59,892 bases of DNA from an uncultured Akkermansia sp. GTDB lineage: Bacteria > Verrucomicrobiota > Verrucomicrobiia > Verrucomicrobiales > Akkermansiaceae. Of the stretch, positions 29,666-40,061 are shown one piece after another; position 1 is the first letter of the stretch, and every line of letters starts with the position of its first letter. The position numbers were made by a program, and so were the translations under genes. Location: NCBI GenBank assembly GCA_947632055.1, contig CANRNS010000003.1:1-59892 (forward strand), in the 5' to 3' direction. The notes beneath the pieces are model-generated. The model saw nothing but the letters and a program-made list of their open reading frames with translations, was not told where the DNA came from and did not search any database.

Positions 29666-29699
29666 GGCTGCCAGGACGTAGCGAGCGGCTACATCCTGC
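29666..29699 (+). repeat. Duplicated, self-complementary spacer (second copy)
   Basis: This is an exact copy of the spacer at 29276-29309. It is followed by the only variant repeat of the array. The spacers between the two copies are not duplicated, so a simple tandem duplication does not explain it. Confidence 0.95.
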
Positions 29700-29773
29700 G
29701 TCGCCTCCTCACGGAGGCGTAAGTTGAAACTGATAATTTACGGTTGACTTCTCATCAGACTTCTGTCGCCTCC

Positions 29774-32700
29774 TCACGGAGGCGTGAGTTGAAACACGTC
29801 CACCCTGTCGCTCCCCGCCAGCGTATTAAACAACGCCGTAAACTGCTTTGCATTGCTCGCCACGCGTCCATTCAGCACCGCGTGCGCCGCCGCGCTCCCC
29901 AGCGAGTCAATCACGTTCGTAAGGTCTCGACCTACGCGCTCCACCTCGCCCGCCGCTGCCTGCATATGCTCCGCAATCGTCCTAACGTTCGTCACCATCC
30001 CGCGCCCCACCACGCGCTCCAACGCCGCACTCATCCGCACCCCGTCCTCCTGATGCGCCAGCACGCCCTGTATCTTCTGCGGCAGGTCGCGGTACGCCAA
30101 CAGCACATCCTGCTGCTTCTGCACCGTCAAGTACGCCGTCAGCAGGTTCATCGTCGGGTCAACCTTTGAATGGTGCTGGTGTCGCGTGTACGTGATATAA
30201 ATCTTCCCGCCGCCGCTCGCTTTGCCCTCCGACCTCTCGCCCAGCGTCCTCTGCGTCGTCTCTTGCCCCACATCGAAAAACGCCCGGAAATAATTTTCCT
30301 CCTCGGGGAAGGGCATACCGTACACCTTTTCATACAAAGCCTTCATCTCCGGCGTCCTCTTTGCCAGCTCAGCTCGCAGCGCATACGCCAAATTCATCAC
30401 CTTCTCCCCTGCAAACTCCCGCAGCTGCTGCACCACTTCCTCCGTGTACCCCTGCTGCCTCAGCATCTCCGTGTACGCCGGTTGCTCCGCCAACAGCACC
30501 CTGTACGCCGCCTCTCCCTTCGTAAGCTGCAACACTTCTCCGCCGTGACTTCTCCTCATTTTCCCGCCGCTCTCCTCCAGCTTCGCTTTCTTCTCCTCTT
30601 TTTCCTTGAGCCACTTCTCCTCCGCCTTTTTCGCGCGCTTCACCGTCTCCTTCCTCAGGTCGTAAAACTTATCCAGCTCGTCCCTCGTGAGCAAACTAAA
30701 CACCGCATCCACCCCATGCAGCCGCGACTTCTTCGCGTCCCCCACAGCCCCATACTTCGCCTCCGCCTCCTCCGCGATAAAGTCCGGCATCAGCTCGTCT
30801 TTCACCAGCTCCTCAAACGCCGCCGCAAACGTGTTCGCGTTAAAGTTTTTCTGCCTCATCTTCCGGTGCAGCAAGCCCAAGAACTGCCGCCGCAGCACCT
30901 CGCTCTCCTGCCTCTCAAAGTCCGGCGCCTGTGGGGTAAGCTCCACCCCGCTCTCCCGCGTCAGGTTCATGTCGTCGATAAACTGCCGCAGCTCCTTCTT
31001 GCTCTTCACTCCGCACACATCCCGCATAATCTCCGCCGTGCAATAAAGCCGCTCCTTTTCCCATTGTTGCAGCTGCACCTCCGCTCTCTCAATCCTGCTC
31101 CCAACGTGCCGCGCAAACGTCTTCAACCCCGGCACGTGCGCCAGCACGTCGAAAATCTGCGCCGGGTTCATCGTCCAGCTCGTCAGGTTCAAGAACCACC
31201 TGCGCCCCGGCAGCACTCCCTCGTTGCGCACCGCCTCAGCCCTCCGCGCATTCTCGCTCGTGTCGAACCCGTCCAGGATGTCTCTGCACCACTCCGTCAC
31301 CTGTCTCTTCTGCGCCTCCTGCTTATTCTCCCACGCCTGCTTCCCTGTCGTGATAAACTCGCCCAACGCCCTTGCCGCAGCCTCCGCTTGCTCCGGCGTC
31401 ATCCGCTCATAGCACGCGTAAGTCTCATACTCCATCTTCGTGCAGGTCACCTGCCTCTTCTCCCCGTCATCGTTCCACACGTCCACCGTCACCAAATCCC
31501 CATCCTCAAGGTCTGCCCACGCTTTCTCCTTCCCCTCTCCCGTGTACCTCTCCCGCTCGAACATTGCCTGCTCGCCCTCCGTCAGCTCCAGCAGCGCCAT
31601 ATAATCCTCCAGCGCTCTGTACGCGTCCGCATTCATTTTCCCCTTCACCGGCTTGCCTCCCTTGCCCGGCACAGGGTACGCCGCCGCCACTGCCTTCCTC
31701 ATTGCGCCCAGCGTCTTGTCCTTCCGGTAAGCGTCCAACTGCTGCTTCACCCTCTCCAGCAACTTCGCCAGCACCTTCTCCGTCTTCACCTTCCCCAGCT
31801 CCCCAATAAGCTGCTCCACCACGCCGTGATAGCGCGCATCATCCCGCAGATACGCCTCGGTCAGCTCGTACAAATCCTGCCCCACAGCTCCCGCCGCTTC
31901 CGCTTTCTCTTTCGCTTCGTTGTATATCTCGCGCGCCTGCTCAAACAACTTGCGGCTCTCCTCCCGCTCAAGCCAAAACTCCATCTCACTCTCCTTCACT
32001 CGCCCGGAGAACACGCTATAAATCTGCTTGCCAATGGAGCGGTAAATCCTCTCTCCCCATCCTCGCATCGGCACCATCGCGCTTGCCCTCTCCGCCGCCT
32101 CAAAACCTCCCTTGCTCATCTCCGCAAACACACTCAGCCACACCCGGTACGGCTCCAGCCCCACCCGGTACTCATTCGGCAGCAGACTCACCGCCCTCTC
32201 CGCCACTCCCTGCGCCTCCAGCAGCAAACTCTCCCCCGTCTTGTTCTCCTCTCTTGTAAATCCATTCAGCAGCCGCGCATACCTCACCGCCGATTCCCTT
32301 ATCTGGTACAGCCTCCTGTCCGTCTTAAAATCCCCCACCGGCGCAAGCCTGCTCTCCATCAGCCGCGCGTAAATCCCTGCGTTGCCAAACGTTATCCCGC
32401 CCAGCTCCGTTATCTTGTCCGGCAGCACCGCGATAGTGTCCGTGCTTGCCGCCACTCCCGTCACCCTCGGCGCTCCCTCCTCATTCACATCCGTCCTCCT
32501 ATCCCCCGCATACCTCGCCTCCTGTTCCCCGTGGCTCAGCCAGTACGCCGCTGTAATCGCCGTCTGCAAATCCTGCCCCTTGCCCTTCGTCAGCACAGTG
32601 TGCAGGCTCGTCAAAAAGCTCATGTTCTCCTTCGCCCAATCGCTCTCCAGCCCCTGCTTCTTCCTCTCCGCCATCGCCTTGCGCACATACTTCAGCGCCC

Positions 32701-35700
32701 CCTTCCTGTCCATGTCTCCCGCTCCTCGCGCCCATCCCTCGTGGTGCTGGATAGCATGCTGGCTCTCGTGCAGCAGCGTACTCAACACCAGCTCCGGCTC
32801 CGTCCCGTGCGCCATGTTCAGCGCTATATACGCCCCCTCATTCGGCTTCGTCCCCCTCGGCGCATAAAAACCTCTCACTCCCGTCCCCCTCTCCTTGTAC
32901 AGCCTCACCCTCATCTTCCCCAGCTCCGGATACGCCCGGAACAACTCCGGATAATGCAGCAACGCCGCCAAACTCACATCCTTATGCCCCCCTCTCCCCA
33001 CATTCAGCTCCCCCGGCGTAAACCCGCCGCGCAACTGCACCCCCGCCGTCGGCAGCGCAAACTTCCTCTTCCCATCCGCCGGGTCATAATACGCCAACCC
33101 CGCCGCCTCCATCTCCCCATACGTCGCCGCCCTCTCGCCCCCCAGAGAAAAATGCGCCCTCGGCGTCCCATCCTCGTTAAACACCTCCTCCACCCTCTCC
33201 CAATCCCCATTCCCCTCACTATACTCACTCCACGCATGCCGATTATTTATCGCAATCACCTCAATATAATCCGGATTAAATATCACATAATTGTATGTGT
33301 AAGGCTCATCTTCCTCTCTCCTCTCCCAACGCCCACGAGAAACCCCGTCAGCGTACTTAATCCCCCTTATCCCGTGCGCATCCAGCCACTCACTAGCAGC
33401 ACGCGGAGACCCTAATTGTTTCGTTAAGATTTCATAAAAGCCCCCGCCCGTAATCGCCTGCCAAATTCCATACCCATCCTCACCACCCCAGAGAGAATCA
33501 AACACATCAGCGGGGAGAAGAGCCTTTAACGCATCTTGTACCTCTTCGTGATTTGCCCAAAAATAATCAAAAGACTCATCCCAGAGCAAGACGTTCGAAT
33601 CATCCACATCCGCCCTCATCCGATAATTCACCGGGTACTCAATACCCTTCGTTGCCAAAATATCATTCTCAATAAAATAGTCAGCCGCAAGCAATCTCTG
33701 CTTCTCCTGCTCCAGCGTCCGCCTTGTATTCTCTTTTTCTTTCCCTTCCTCCCGTTCAAGCATCTCCTCCAACTCCTGAACCACTGACTTCGTCGTCTTT
33801 CTGTCCTCTATTAAATCCTCTTTTGAAGTCCATGCAGATGCAAGACGTGGATTCGTCACGCCTCGCTTCTTCAACGCGGCTACCAACTCTTCTTGCGGTA
33901 TCTTCTTTGCATTCTCTCCATGCCCTTGCACAAAGACTTCTTCTTCTGTCGTGAAATCCCCATGATATTCCCTATTCACCCCCGGATGCTCCGCCCCATA
34001 AATCACGCCCCACCCGTACGCCTGCGCTCCCTCCCCCGTCCCCACATGCTCCCTATCCGGCTTCCGGAAAAGCGCACGACTCACATGCGAAAAATCCACG
34101 CTAAAATGCGCCCCATGCTCTGCAATCACACCATTCTCCACCTCCAGCCGCTCATCCTTAAACATCCCCCGCTTCTTCGCCTCATCCACACTAAAATGCG
34201 CCTTCGGCTCTTGCGGTTGGCTGTAAACAAGTTGCTTCTTTTCGTTCACAACTTCCACGTCATAAATGTTGACAGACGGCGCTTCTCGTGTTAAGTTACC
34301 CTCGGCCTTGGCTTTTCCGATAGTGTTCGCCGTACCGGTTGCAGCTTCATTCGTCCGGTGTCGTGCCTCAAGTCGGGTCTGGTCGCTGCTGCCAGAAAGT
34401 CGGAACAATGCGCGTCCGACTAAAAGCCCGGAGCCTTCATATTGCCGCGCATTATAAGTAGGGAAGCAAGTCACAATAGAATAGCACCCCTCATCCTCCA
34501 TCAAATCCACAACCAGCGCACTATTGCTGCCGTTGTTCCTCGCCCCAAACCGGTACCGCGCACCCCCCTGCGCATCCATCTGCGCCAAATTCGTCAGCGT
34601 ATTGTAAAGGAAAAGCAAGGGAGACTCCCCAACCGCCTGCATATCCTCATAGTGATTCAGCACGTGCATCCACCCATACCCGCGGTGCTCCGCCTCATGC
34701 TTCCCCACCTTCAGCCTAATCGGCAAATCCTTAATCCCCTTCTTCCTCAGCACCTCCTGCGTATGCTCATCCTTCGGAAACTCAAACCAATTCAAATTCC
34801 CCTGCGGCGTACTAATAAACCTATCCTTCTCCAGCTCCTTCCCCTCCCCATCCAGCGCCTTGCACCTGCGCAAATTCGGCCTCTCCTCCGTGCTGAAATG
34901 CACATTGCGCACCCGCTCGCCCGCCTCATTCACCCCCTCATTCAGCCACATCTGCTCCCCCGTCTCCTCGCCATACGCCCGCTGCACCTCGTCCAGCAAC
35001 TCCCCATGCTCCCCGGGGTGCTGCCACATCTCCTGCCGCTGCCTCAGCGCCTCCTCCACATCCTTCCCCTTCCTCTTGCCCCCCATGCCATACTTCTCTA
35101 TCAGCTCCCTTGTCGCCCCTTGCGCCTCCTTCAGCGCCATATCCCCCGCCAGCTCCTTCAGCTTCCTCCCCTGATAATCCGCCAGCCACCGCAAAAAATG
35201 CCGTGTCCTCTCCGCCTCCACTTCCCCCACCTCACTCATCCTCCCCTTACTCTCCAGGAAAAGCTGCATCACCCTCCGCGCCGCCTCGATATTCCTCCCC
35301 TGCCCATACGCTCCATTCTCATCCGCCTCACCCCTCAGCGCCCGCAGCCCCTCCAGCTGCACATCCCTATCCCCCTTCGCATACTCCACAATCCGCACCG
35401 CATCCGCCAGCGAAATCCCACCCCTCGCCAGCACATCCTCCTCAAACTCATACTCACCCGCTCTATCAAAAAGCGCATCCAGCACCTCCGGCGCCCCATA
35501 CCTCCCCAGCATAATCCCAATGCGCACCTTATTACTCTGCCCCTCGTGCAGCCCATACTCCGCCAGCTCCTCTTCCGTCAACTGCCGCCCGTGGATATTC
35601 GCCCCGCTCACAAACCACGCCACCTCCTTCACACTCGCCTTACGCTCCCTCACATTCTTCTCGTAATACTTCGCCCGCGCCCACTGCTCATTCCTCTCCT

Positions 35701-37951
35701 CCGTCTCCGTAAACACATACGCATTGATACTCTCCGCCCCCGCCAGCTTCGCCCGCAGCAGCCTGTTGTGCCCATCAATCACCACCAGCTCCCCACTCCC
35801 CCTCTGCCACAAATAAATCGGCTCATGCCCCGGTCGATAATGCGCATCGCTGCCTATCCTCAACCCCTCATAATTCGCCCCCCTCGGCGTCCCCTCCGCC
35901 CCAAGACTAATCAACCCCACAGCCACCATCCCCGCCTTCACATCCCCAAAACCCTCCGCCTGCACCAGCGTGTACTTGCCCCCCGCAAAAATTCCCTTCT
36001 CATCCTCCACCGCCCCCGGGTCGTTGGCAATCCTCTCCTCCTGCGCCCCCGCAAAACTCCTCGCCCTCTCCCGCGTCACCTCCTCCTCACTCATCCCCTC
36101 ATTCCCCGGCTTGCTTTTAATATCCTCTCGCGCCTCGTTTTCATCCGCCTGCGCCTCCGCTTCCTCCACAGCCTGCGTCTTCGGCATCAGCCCCCTCGCC
36201 TCCGCCTCCGCAAGACTCATCGGATTATGCCGGAAGTAAAACGCCACATCAATCGCCCCGCACGTCCCCTCCAAAATATTCACCTCCACATCATACAACT
36301 TCGCCCACGCCGCATCATGCACCGCATCCTCATCATACACCCGCACCGCAATATGCCCCACCCCATTCTTCTTCGCATGCGCCAGCCGGTGCCTCCCGCT
36401 GATAACCTCCAGCCGCCCATCCCTCCGCCGCCACACAATAATCGGCGCGCTCTTCGCATTCCACCCGCCGGAAAGCTCATGCGTCGTCCCATCCTCATTC
36501 GCAGCCTCCCTCTGCCCCGCCACCTCCTTCTTCTTAAACTGCGGCACATCCGCCGATATACTCAAATCCTCCACCCTCGCCACCCCATACACACTCCCAT
36601 CCCCCGCCTCCGCATACATCCCATTCACCAAATTTTTCCCCTTGACATCCTCGCTCCCCCGTGATTGAATACCCGTGAGAGGGGAAGACGGGGCATTGCC
36701 CCGAGCAGCGCCGGGTGCAAGCCCTTGCCCTCTCTCCACTTTTTGTATCCACTCCGTCACAAACATCAGCTTGCTTGTACTACTGCGGTGCTTCCTCCCT
36801 ATCTTTTGCACCACCTTGTACCGCACATCCCCATAATCCTTCGTGTAAATAATCACAGAAGCCTCGCCTTCCCTCTTCTCAACCTCCGGCACACCGCTAT
36901 CCAAAATATCCGGCAGTAAAGCAAAATCATCCCACGTCAAATCAAGCTGATTCGGGTACTTATCATTCGCGGAATCATGACTATGCCCCTGCATAGCGTG
37001 CCAAATCTTCTCCTCCGACACCGCGTGATAATACCCCGTCACATCCCGCCCCGTCGCCGCCTTCACAGCCTCAATCACCCCCTCATTAGCAGGCATAATC
37101 AGCTCCTCCTCCTGCGAAATTAACCCCTTCCTCGCCTCCACCGGCATCCTCTCCTCCAGCTCCTCGCGCGTCACCGCATCCTTCACCTTCCCGCGCAAAC
37201 TCGTCACCACCTTCTCCACAGCCTTCGCCGCCTCAGTCCCTACATACCGCTCCTTCGCTTCTATCTCATCAGCATTCCTTCCACTCAACCCCGCCGCAGC
37301 AATTTCCTGCGCACGCTCCATCTCCCCCACCTCCGCCAGCAACCCATCAAGCCTCTCCTCCTCACTCGTCGGCTCCCCACTCATCGCCTCCGCATCTATC
37401 GCCTCCCCCGTCGGAGAATCTTCTTTTGAAATCCCCTCCCGCGCGTCAGCGCGCGAACTTCCAAATCGTAAATCGTAATTCGTAAATCGTAAATCTTCTT
37501 GCTCCTTCGCATACTCCTCCAGCACCTCCGCCGCCCGCGTGATACTACTCCCCTCCTCATACGCCTCACGCACCGCCTCGAAAACCGTCGCATCCAACTT
37601 CGCCGCCGCGTAATGCCCCGCCACGCTCGCCCCGCTCTCCTCCATCAGCTTCTCCAGCGTCGCACCCTCCCTCTTGATAAACTCCCGCCCCTCCTTGCTC
37701 TTCGCAAACGCATCCCACGCCCTCGATATCGCCACCAAATGCTGCGCATCCGCCAGCTTCTTCTGCACATACTCAATGCTCTCATGCGCCTCCTGCGGCA
37801 TATTGTACCGCCCGTGATTCAGCAAGAAATGACTCTGCGCCAGCGTTGAAAACGCCTCCACTATATCCTGCCGCGTATACTTCCTTTCTTCATCCTGCGG
37901 CGAAGCCGTCGAATTTCCCCATCATACTCTATTCTTGCTTGTTTACTCATT
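29774..37951 (-). CDS. Giant phage-type polyvalent protein, C-terminus truncated by the CRISPR array
   Basis: From the ATG at 37951 (MSKQARIEYDGG) the frame runs 2,725 codons. A GTG start at 37861 is possible. Segments in order: a PBECR-like nuclease domain (about 290-390, with IWHAMQGH and WDDFALLPDIL), two ParB/sulfiredoxin-like domains (ISGRHRLAHAKKNG near 517, IDGHNRLLRAKLAG near 727), an ART-like polyvalent module (GTGEGAQAYGWGVIYG near 1304, closing with YNYVIFNPDYIEV), a zincin-like LHESQHAIQHHEG near 1727, then ~900 helical, highly charged residues. HFS-containing linkers near 1018, 1250, 1283 and 1600 separate modules. Such polyvalent proteins occur in phages and conjugative elements and are thought to enter host cells with the DNA. 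The last residues (FQLTPP) and the stop codon are encoded by the terminal CRISPR repeat, so the natural C-terminus is lost. No other phage genes are adjacent. Confidence 0.85.
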
Positions 37952-37964
37952 TTAAGTATCATAT

Positions 37965-38064
37965 GTTTGATATTAACCCTTTATTTTTGAGGCATCAAGC
38001 ATTCAGGAAATTCTCTTTGCTCGTTTTTGGCGACCCTTCGGTGACTTTATTTTTGAGGCAATGC
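37965..38064 (+). repeat. Dispersed ~100-bp repeat, copy B (right side of the CRISPR island)
   Basis: It has the same start as copy A (TGTTTGATATTAACCC) and shares with copy C an uninterrupted stretch from CCTTCGGTGACTTT through TTTTTGAGGCAATGCG. Its left edge lies 14 bp from the polyvalent-gene start, and its right edge abuts the broken 5' end of an autotransporter gene. It is a direct repeat of copy A, 21.5 kb away. Confidence 0.8.
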
Positions 38065-38634
38065 GGTATGGCGTACGTCAACCTGAACCGCACGGTAAAC
38101 TACGGCGGCGGCAGCTACAGAACGCATGGCTCCACCGAGGGCAACACCTTGGGCGCCCTGTACGAATTAGGCTACACCCGACTGATGAATGAGCGGGGAA
38201 GCGTCGCGCTGCAGCCTGTCATGAATGTGGAGTACCGGCACGTGGGGCTCAAGGGCTACACGGAGACGGGCAGCGATGCGGGCTTGAGGGTGGATGACAT
38301 CGACCAGGATCTCCTCACTTTGGGCATGGGCGTGCGGCTCCAGTGCGTGGTGAGCGAAAACGCCTTCAAGCGCGACTCCATCTTTGAGGCGCGAGTGTTG
38401 TTGAAAGCCGATGTGGGAGACCGCTCCGGCAAGGCGAGGACGAGCATCATCGGCACCGGGATAGGGGCCGAGGTGGAGAGCGCGGAAGTGGGAGCCGTAG
38501 GGGTGGAAGCGGGCGCCGGGTTGACCATCCCGCTGGGGAGCAGCAACGGGAGCATCTTCATGGACGCCTCGTTCGAGTACCGCGAAGGCTGGTCAAGTCT
38601 GAACGCCGCCGTGGGCTACAAGGTCGCCTTCTGA
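38065..38634 (+). pseudogene. Autotransporter beta-barrel domain remnant, 5' truncated
   Basis: About 188 residues from MAYVNLNRTVNYGGG to the terminal YKVAF resemble the C-terminal two thirds of an autotransporter beta-domain: alternating amphipathic strands, the LGALYELGYTRLM and EYRHVGLKGYTETG repeats, and a final aromatic residue as used by the BAM machinery. There is no signal peptide or passenger domain. The homology starts exactly where repeat copy B ends, so the gene was probably cut there. The open frame continues upstream through the repeat, but that part is not homologous. It may be untranslated. Confidence 0.75.
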
Positions 38635-38737
38635 CGAGGTCAGCGCAAACCGTGTGTGCGCCTTGCGCAGGGTTTTCGAGATAGCAGACGTGTTTCAGAA
38701 TGGACGGAGAGGAACAACTCCTTTCCTAGTCCTTGCA

Positions 38738-38773
38738 ACGCCCCTGCAACGGCCTCGCGACGCCCCTGCAACG
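38738..38773 (+). repeat. Short direct repeat in the gap after the autotransporter remnant
   Basis: ACGCCCCTGCAACG occurs at 38738-38751 and 38760-38773 (22-bp period), with a partial third unit just before. The 250-bp gap holds nothing else except the promoter of the next gene. Confidence 0.6.
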
Positions 38774-38806
38774 CGGTTTCCAAACGCATTTTTTTCAGAA
38801 AAGGGG

Positions 38807-38835
38807 TTGACATCATAGGCCCTCCCTGATAGCAT
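38807..38835 (+). promoter_or_regulatory. Predicted promoter of the outer-membrane protein gene
   Basis: TTGACA (38807-38812), a 17-bp spacer and TAGCAT (38830-38835) predict a start near 38842, about 26 nt before the ATG at 38868. The -35 box is a perfect consensus. Confidence 0.65.
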
Positions 38836-38886
38836 GATCCCGCCGCAAAACAACGGCGCTTACTTATATGACTAAACATCAAGTAC

Positions 38887-39678
38887 TTGTTACCCCCCCC
38901 GATAACAAAATCTGCTTATAGTCAAGCAGTTGCGTTATTTGCTCTCATGGCTGCACCTCTTGCCGCGGCCGGTCAACCAACTCCCATTGCCACCTCTCCC
39001 ATTCCCGGCCCTGCTCTCGTGCAGAAGCAAGCTGTGAGTCCGTGGACAGTTGAATTAAGCGCGGGCTATGCTTTTGCCGGAAGAGCGATAGAACCCAAGA
39101 TGATCATTAACTCCGACGGCCACCAAGGCGCGTCAGGCGAGGAGGCTCCCAAGGTTAACCTCATTACGACCGATATCACTGGTGTCTATAACCTCAATGA
39201 GCACCACGCCTTCACTCTGCGCTTCGGTTATGGCACCGGCAGCAAAACTGAGTTCTACGTCGACAGCGATGACCGCTTCCACGTGAATCTCTTCACATTG
39301 ATGCCCGGTTACCGCTTCACCACCGCATTGAACGACAAGTTCAGTGGTTTTGTGGGGGTCAATCTCGGCGTTGCCAACGAAAGCGTCAAAGCCAAACAGA
39401 CGGTGCAGGACATCTATTCCGGCAATGAAGCGTACAAGAAAACCGACTTTGACAGACGTGTTCACACCTCGGCGTACGGTTTTGCCTACTCCGCCGAAGT
39501 AGGATTCAACTACGCAATTAATGATCGCTTTGGCCTCTTCGTTGCCTACCAATTTTCCGGCAACACGGCTCGTCCGACGCGCCCCAGCTTCTACCATGGT
39601 CCCTACCCGGTAAACGGAAAGAAGCTTGACAGCCAAATCTACCACGGGATTCGCGCCGGCGTCAGCTACAACTTCTGA
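38887..39678 (+). CDS. Outer-membrane beta-barrel protein with a poly-C tract at its 5' end
   Basis: The frame encodes a signal peptide (AVALFALMAAPLAAAGQP) and an ~220-residue beta-barrel with alternating strands, ending AGVSYNF, as in small Opa/OmpA-like porin folds. The 792-bp frame can start only at a TTG (38887). The natural-looking ATG at 38868 (MTKHQVLV...) is out of frame because of a run of eight Cs at 38893-38900. Seven or ten Cs would join that ATG to the signal peptide, giving MTKHQVLVTPPITKSAYSQ and onwards. The gene may therefore be switched by slippage and be OFF in this sequence, or the tract may be miscounted. It has its own promoter and a terminator. Confidence 0.82.
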   Translation: MLPPPITKSAYSQAVALFALMAAPLAAAGQPTPIATSPIPGPALVQKQAVSPWTVELSAGYAFAGRAIEPKMIINSDGHQGASGEEAPKVNLITTDITGVYNLNEHHAFTLRFGYGTGSKTEFYVDSDDRFHVNLFTLMPGYRFTTALNDKFSGFVGVNLGVANESVKAKQTVQDIYSGNEAYKKTDFDRRVHTSAYGFAYSAEVGFNYAINDRFGLFVAYQFSGNTARPTRPSFYHGPYPVNGKKLDSQIYHGIRAGVSYNF

Positions 39679-39707
39679 TCATCTCCCAGCTGCGTACTGT
39701 GTTTCGC

Positions 39708-39749
39708 ACCCGTCCATGACTTCAACATCATGGGCGGGTTGCTTTTTTT
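39708..39749 (+). terminator. Intrinsic terminator of the outer-membrane protein gene
   Basis: CCCGTCCATGA and TCATGGGCGGG form an 11-bp stem with one G.T pair around an 8-nt loop, followed by a short spacer and seven Ts ending at 39749. It lies ~30 bp after the stop codon. Confidence 0.85.
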
Positions 39750-40061
39750 CAACAATCCGCACCGCGGAATGTACGACCATTGCGGTTTTCACGTTCGGAA
39801 ACAGACGGGTGATCATTACCCTCGAAAATTTTGCTGCGCACCCCGCGCCTAGCGCGCTGGCTTTACAAATCATCAATCGCAAGTTATCAATAAATTTGTG
39901 TTGCATGAAGCGCCGAGAACTGCCTGTTGGGATCGCTTTTTCTCTGGATGGATGCTGTTTGGAAACAAACATCGAACGGCTGGGGAGTTTCCTTCTACTT
40001 TTCCCACTTCATCCCCACGCATCTTTCCCGAGAGCTTCAGGACGAGCGATGTCGGTTGATT
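39750..40061. other. Intergenic region without a visible gene
   Basis: Between the terminator and the convergent hypothetical gene I see no credible start site, no RNA gene and no long repeat. A GC-rich palindromic patch (CGCGCCTAGCGCG) lies near 39850. Confidence 0.4.

Larger units (their letters stand above)
24751..29795 (+). CRISPR. Type I-C CRISPR array, 78 repeats and 77 spacers
   Basis: By hand count there are 78 copies of a 31-bp repeat (starts GTCGCCTCCTCAC, ends GTGAGTTGAAAC) with spacers of about 32-37 bp. The repeat folds as GCCTCC-TCAC-GGAGGC and leaves an 11-12 nt 5' handle ending TTGAAAC, as expected for Cas5c processing. All repeats looked identical except the penultimate one (29700-29730), which has G to A at its 22nd base. 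The spacer at 29276-29309 is repeated exactly at 29666-29699. Spacers between about 25950 and 27160 are clearly AT-rich, the others GC-rich. The last repeat is perfect and runs into the coding sequence of the polyvalent gene, whose stop codon it supplies. Confidence 0.99.

Noticed and set aside
30170..33415. Very long plus-strand open frame (1,081 codons), with another of 740 codons at 34442-36664, opposite the polyvalent gene
   Set aside because: Their Pro/Leu/His/Arg-rich, repetitive translations are the antisense of a charged GC-rich gene and show no domain. The minus-strand frame has recognisable modules.
38640..38882. 80-codon minus-strand open frame between the autotransporter remnant and the outer-membrane gene
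   Set aside because: It lies over the promoter and direct repeats, starts with TTG, and shows no protein-like features.
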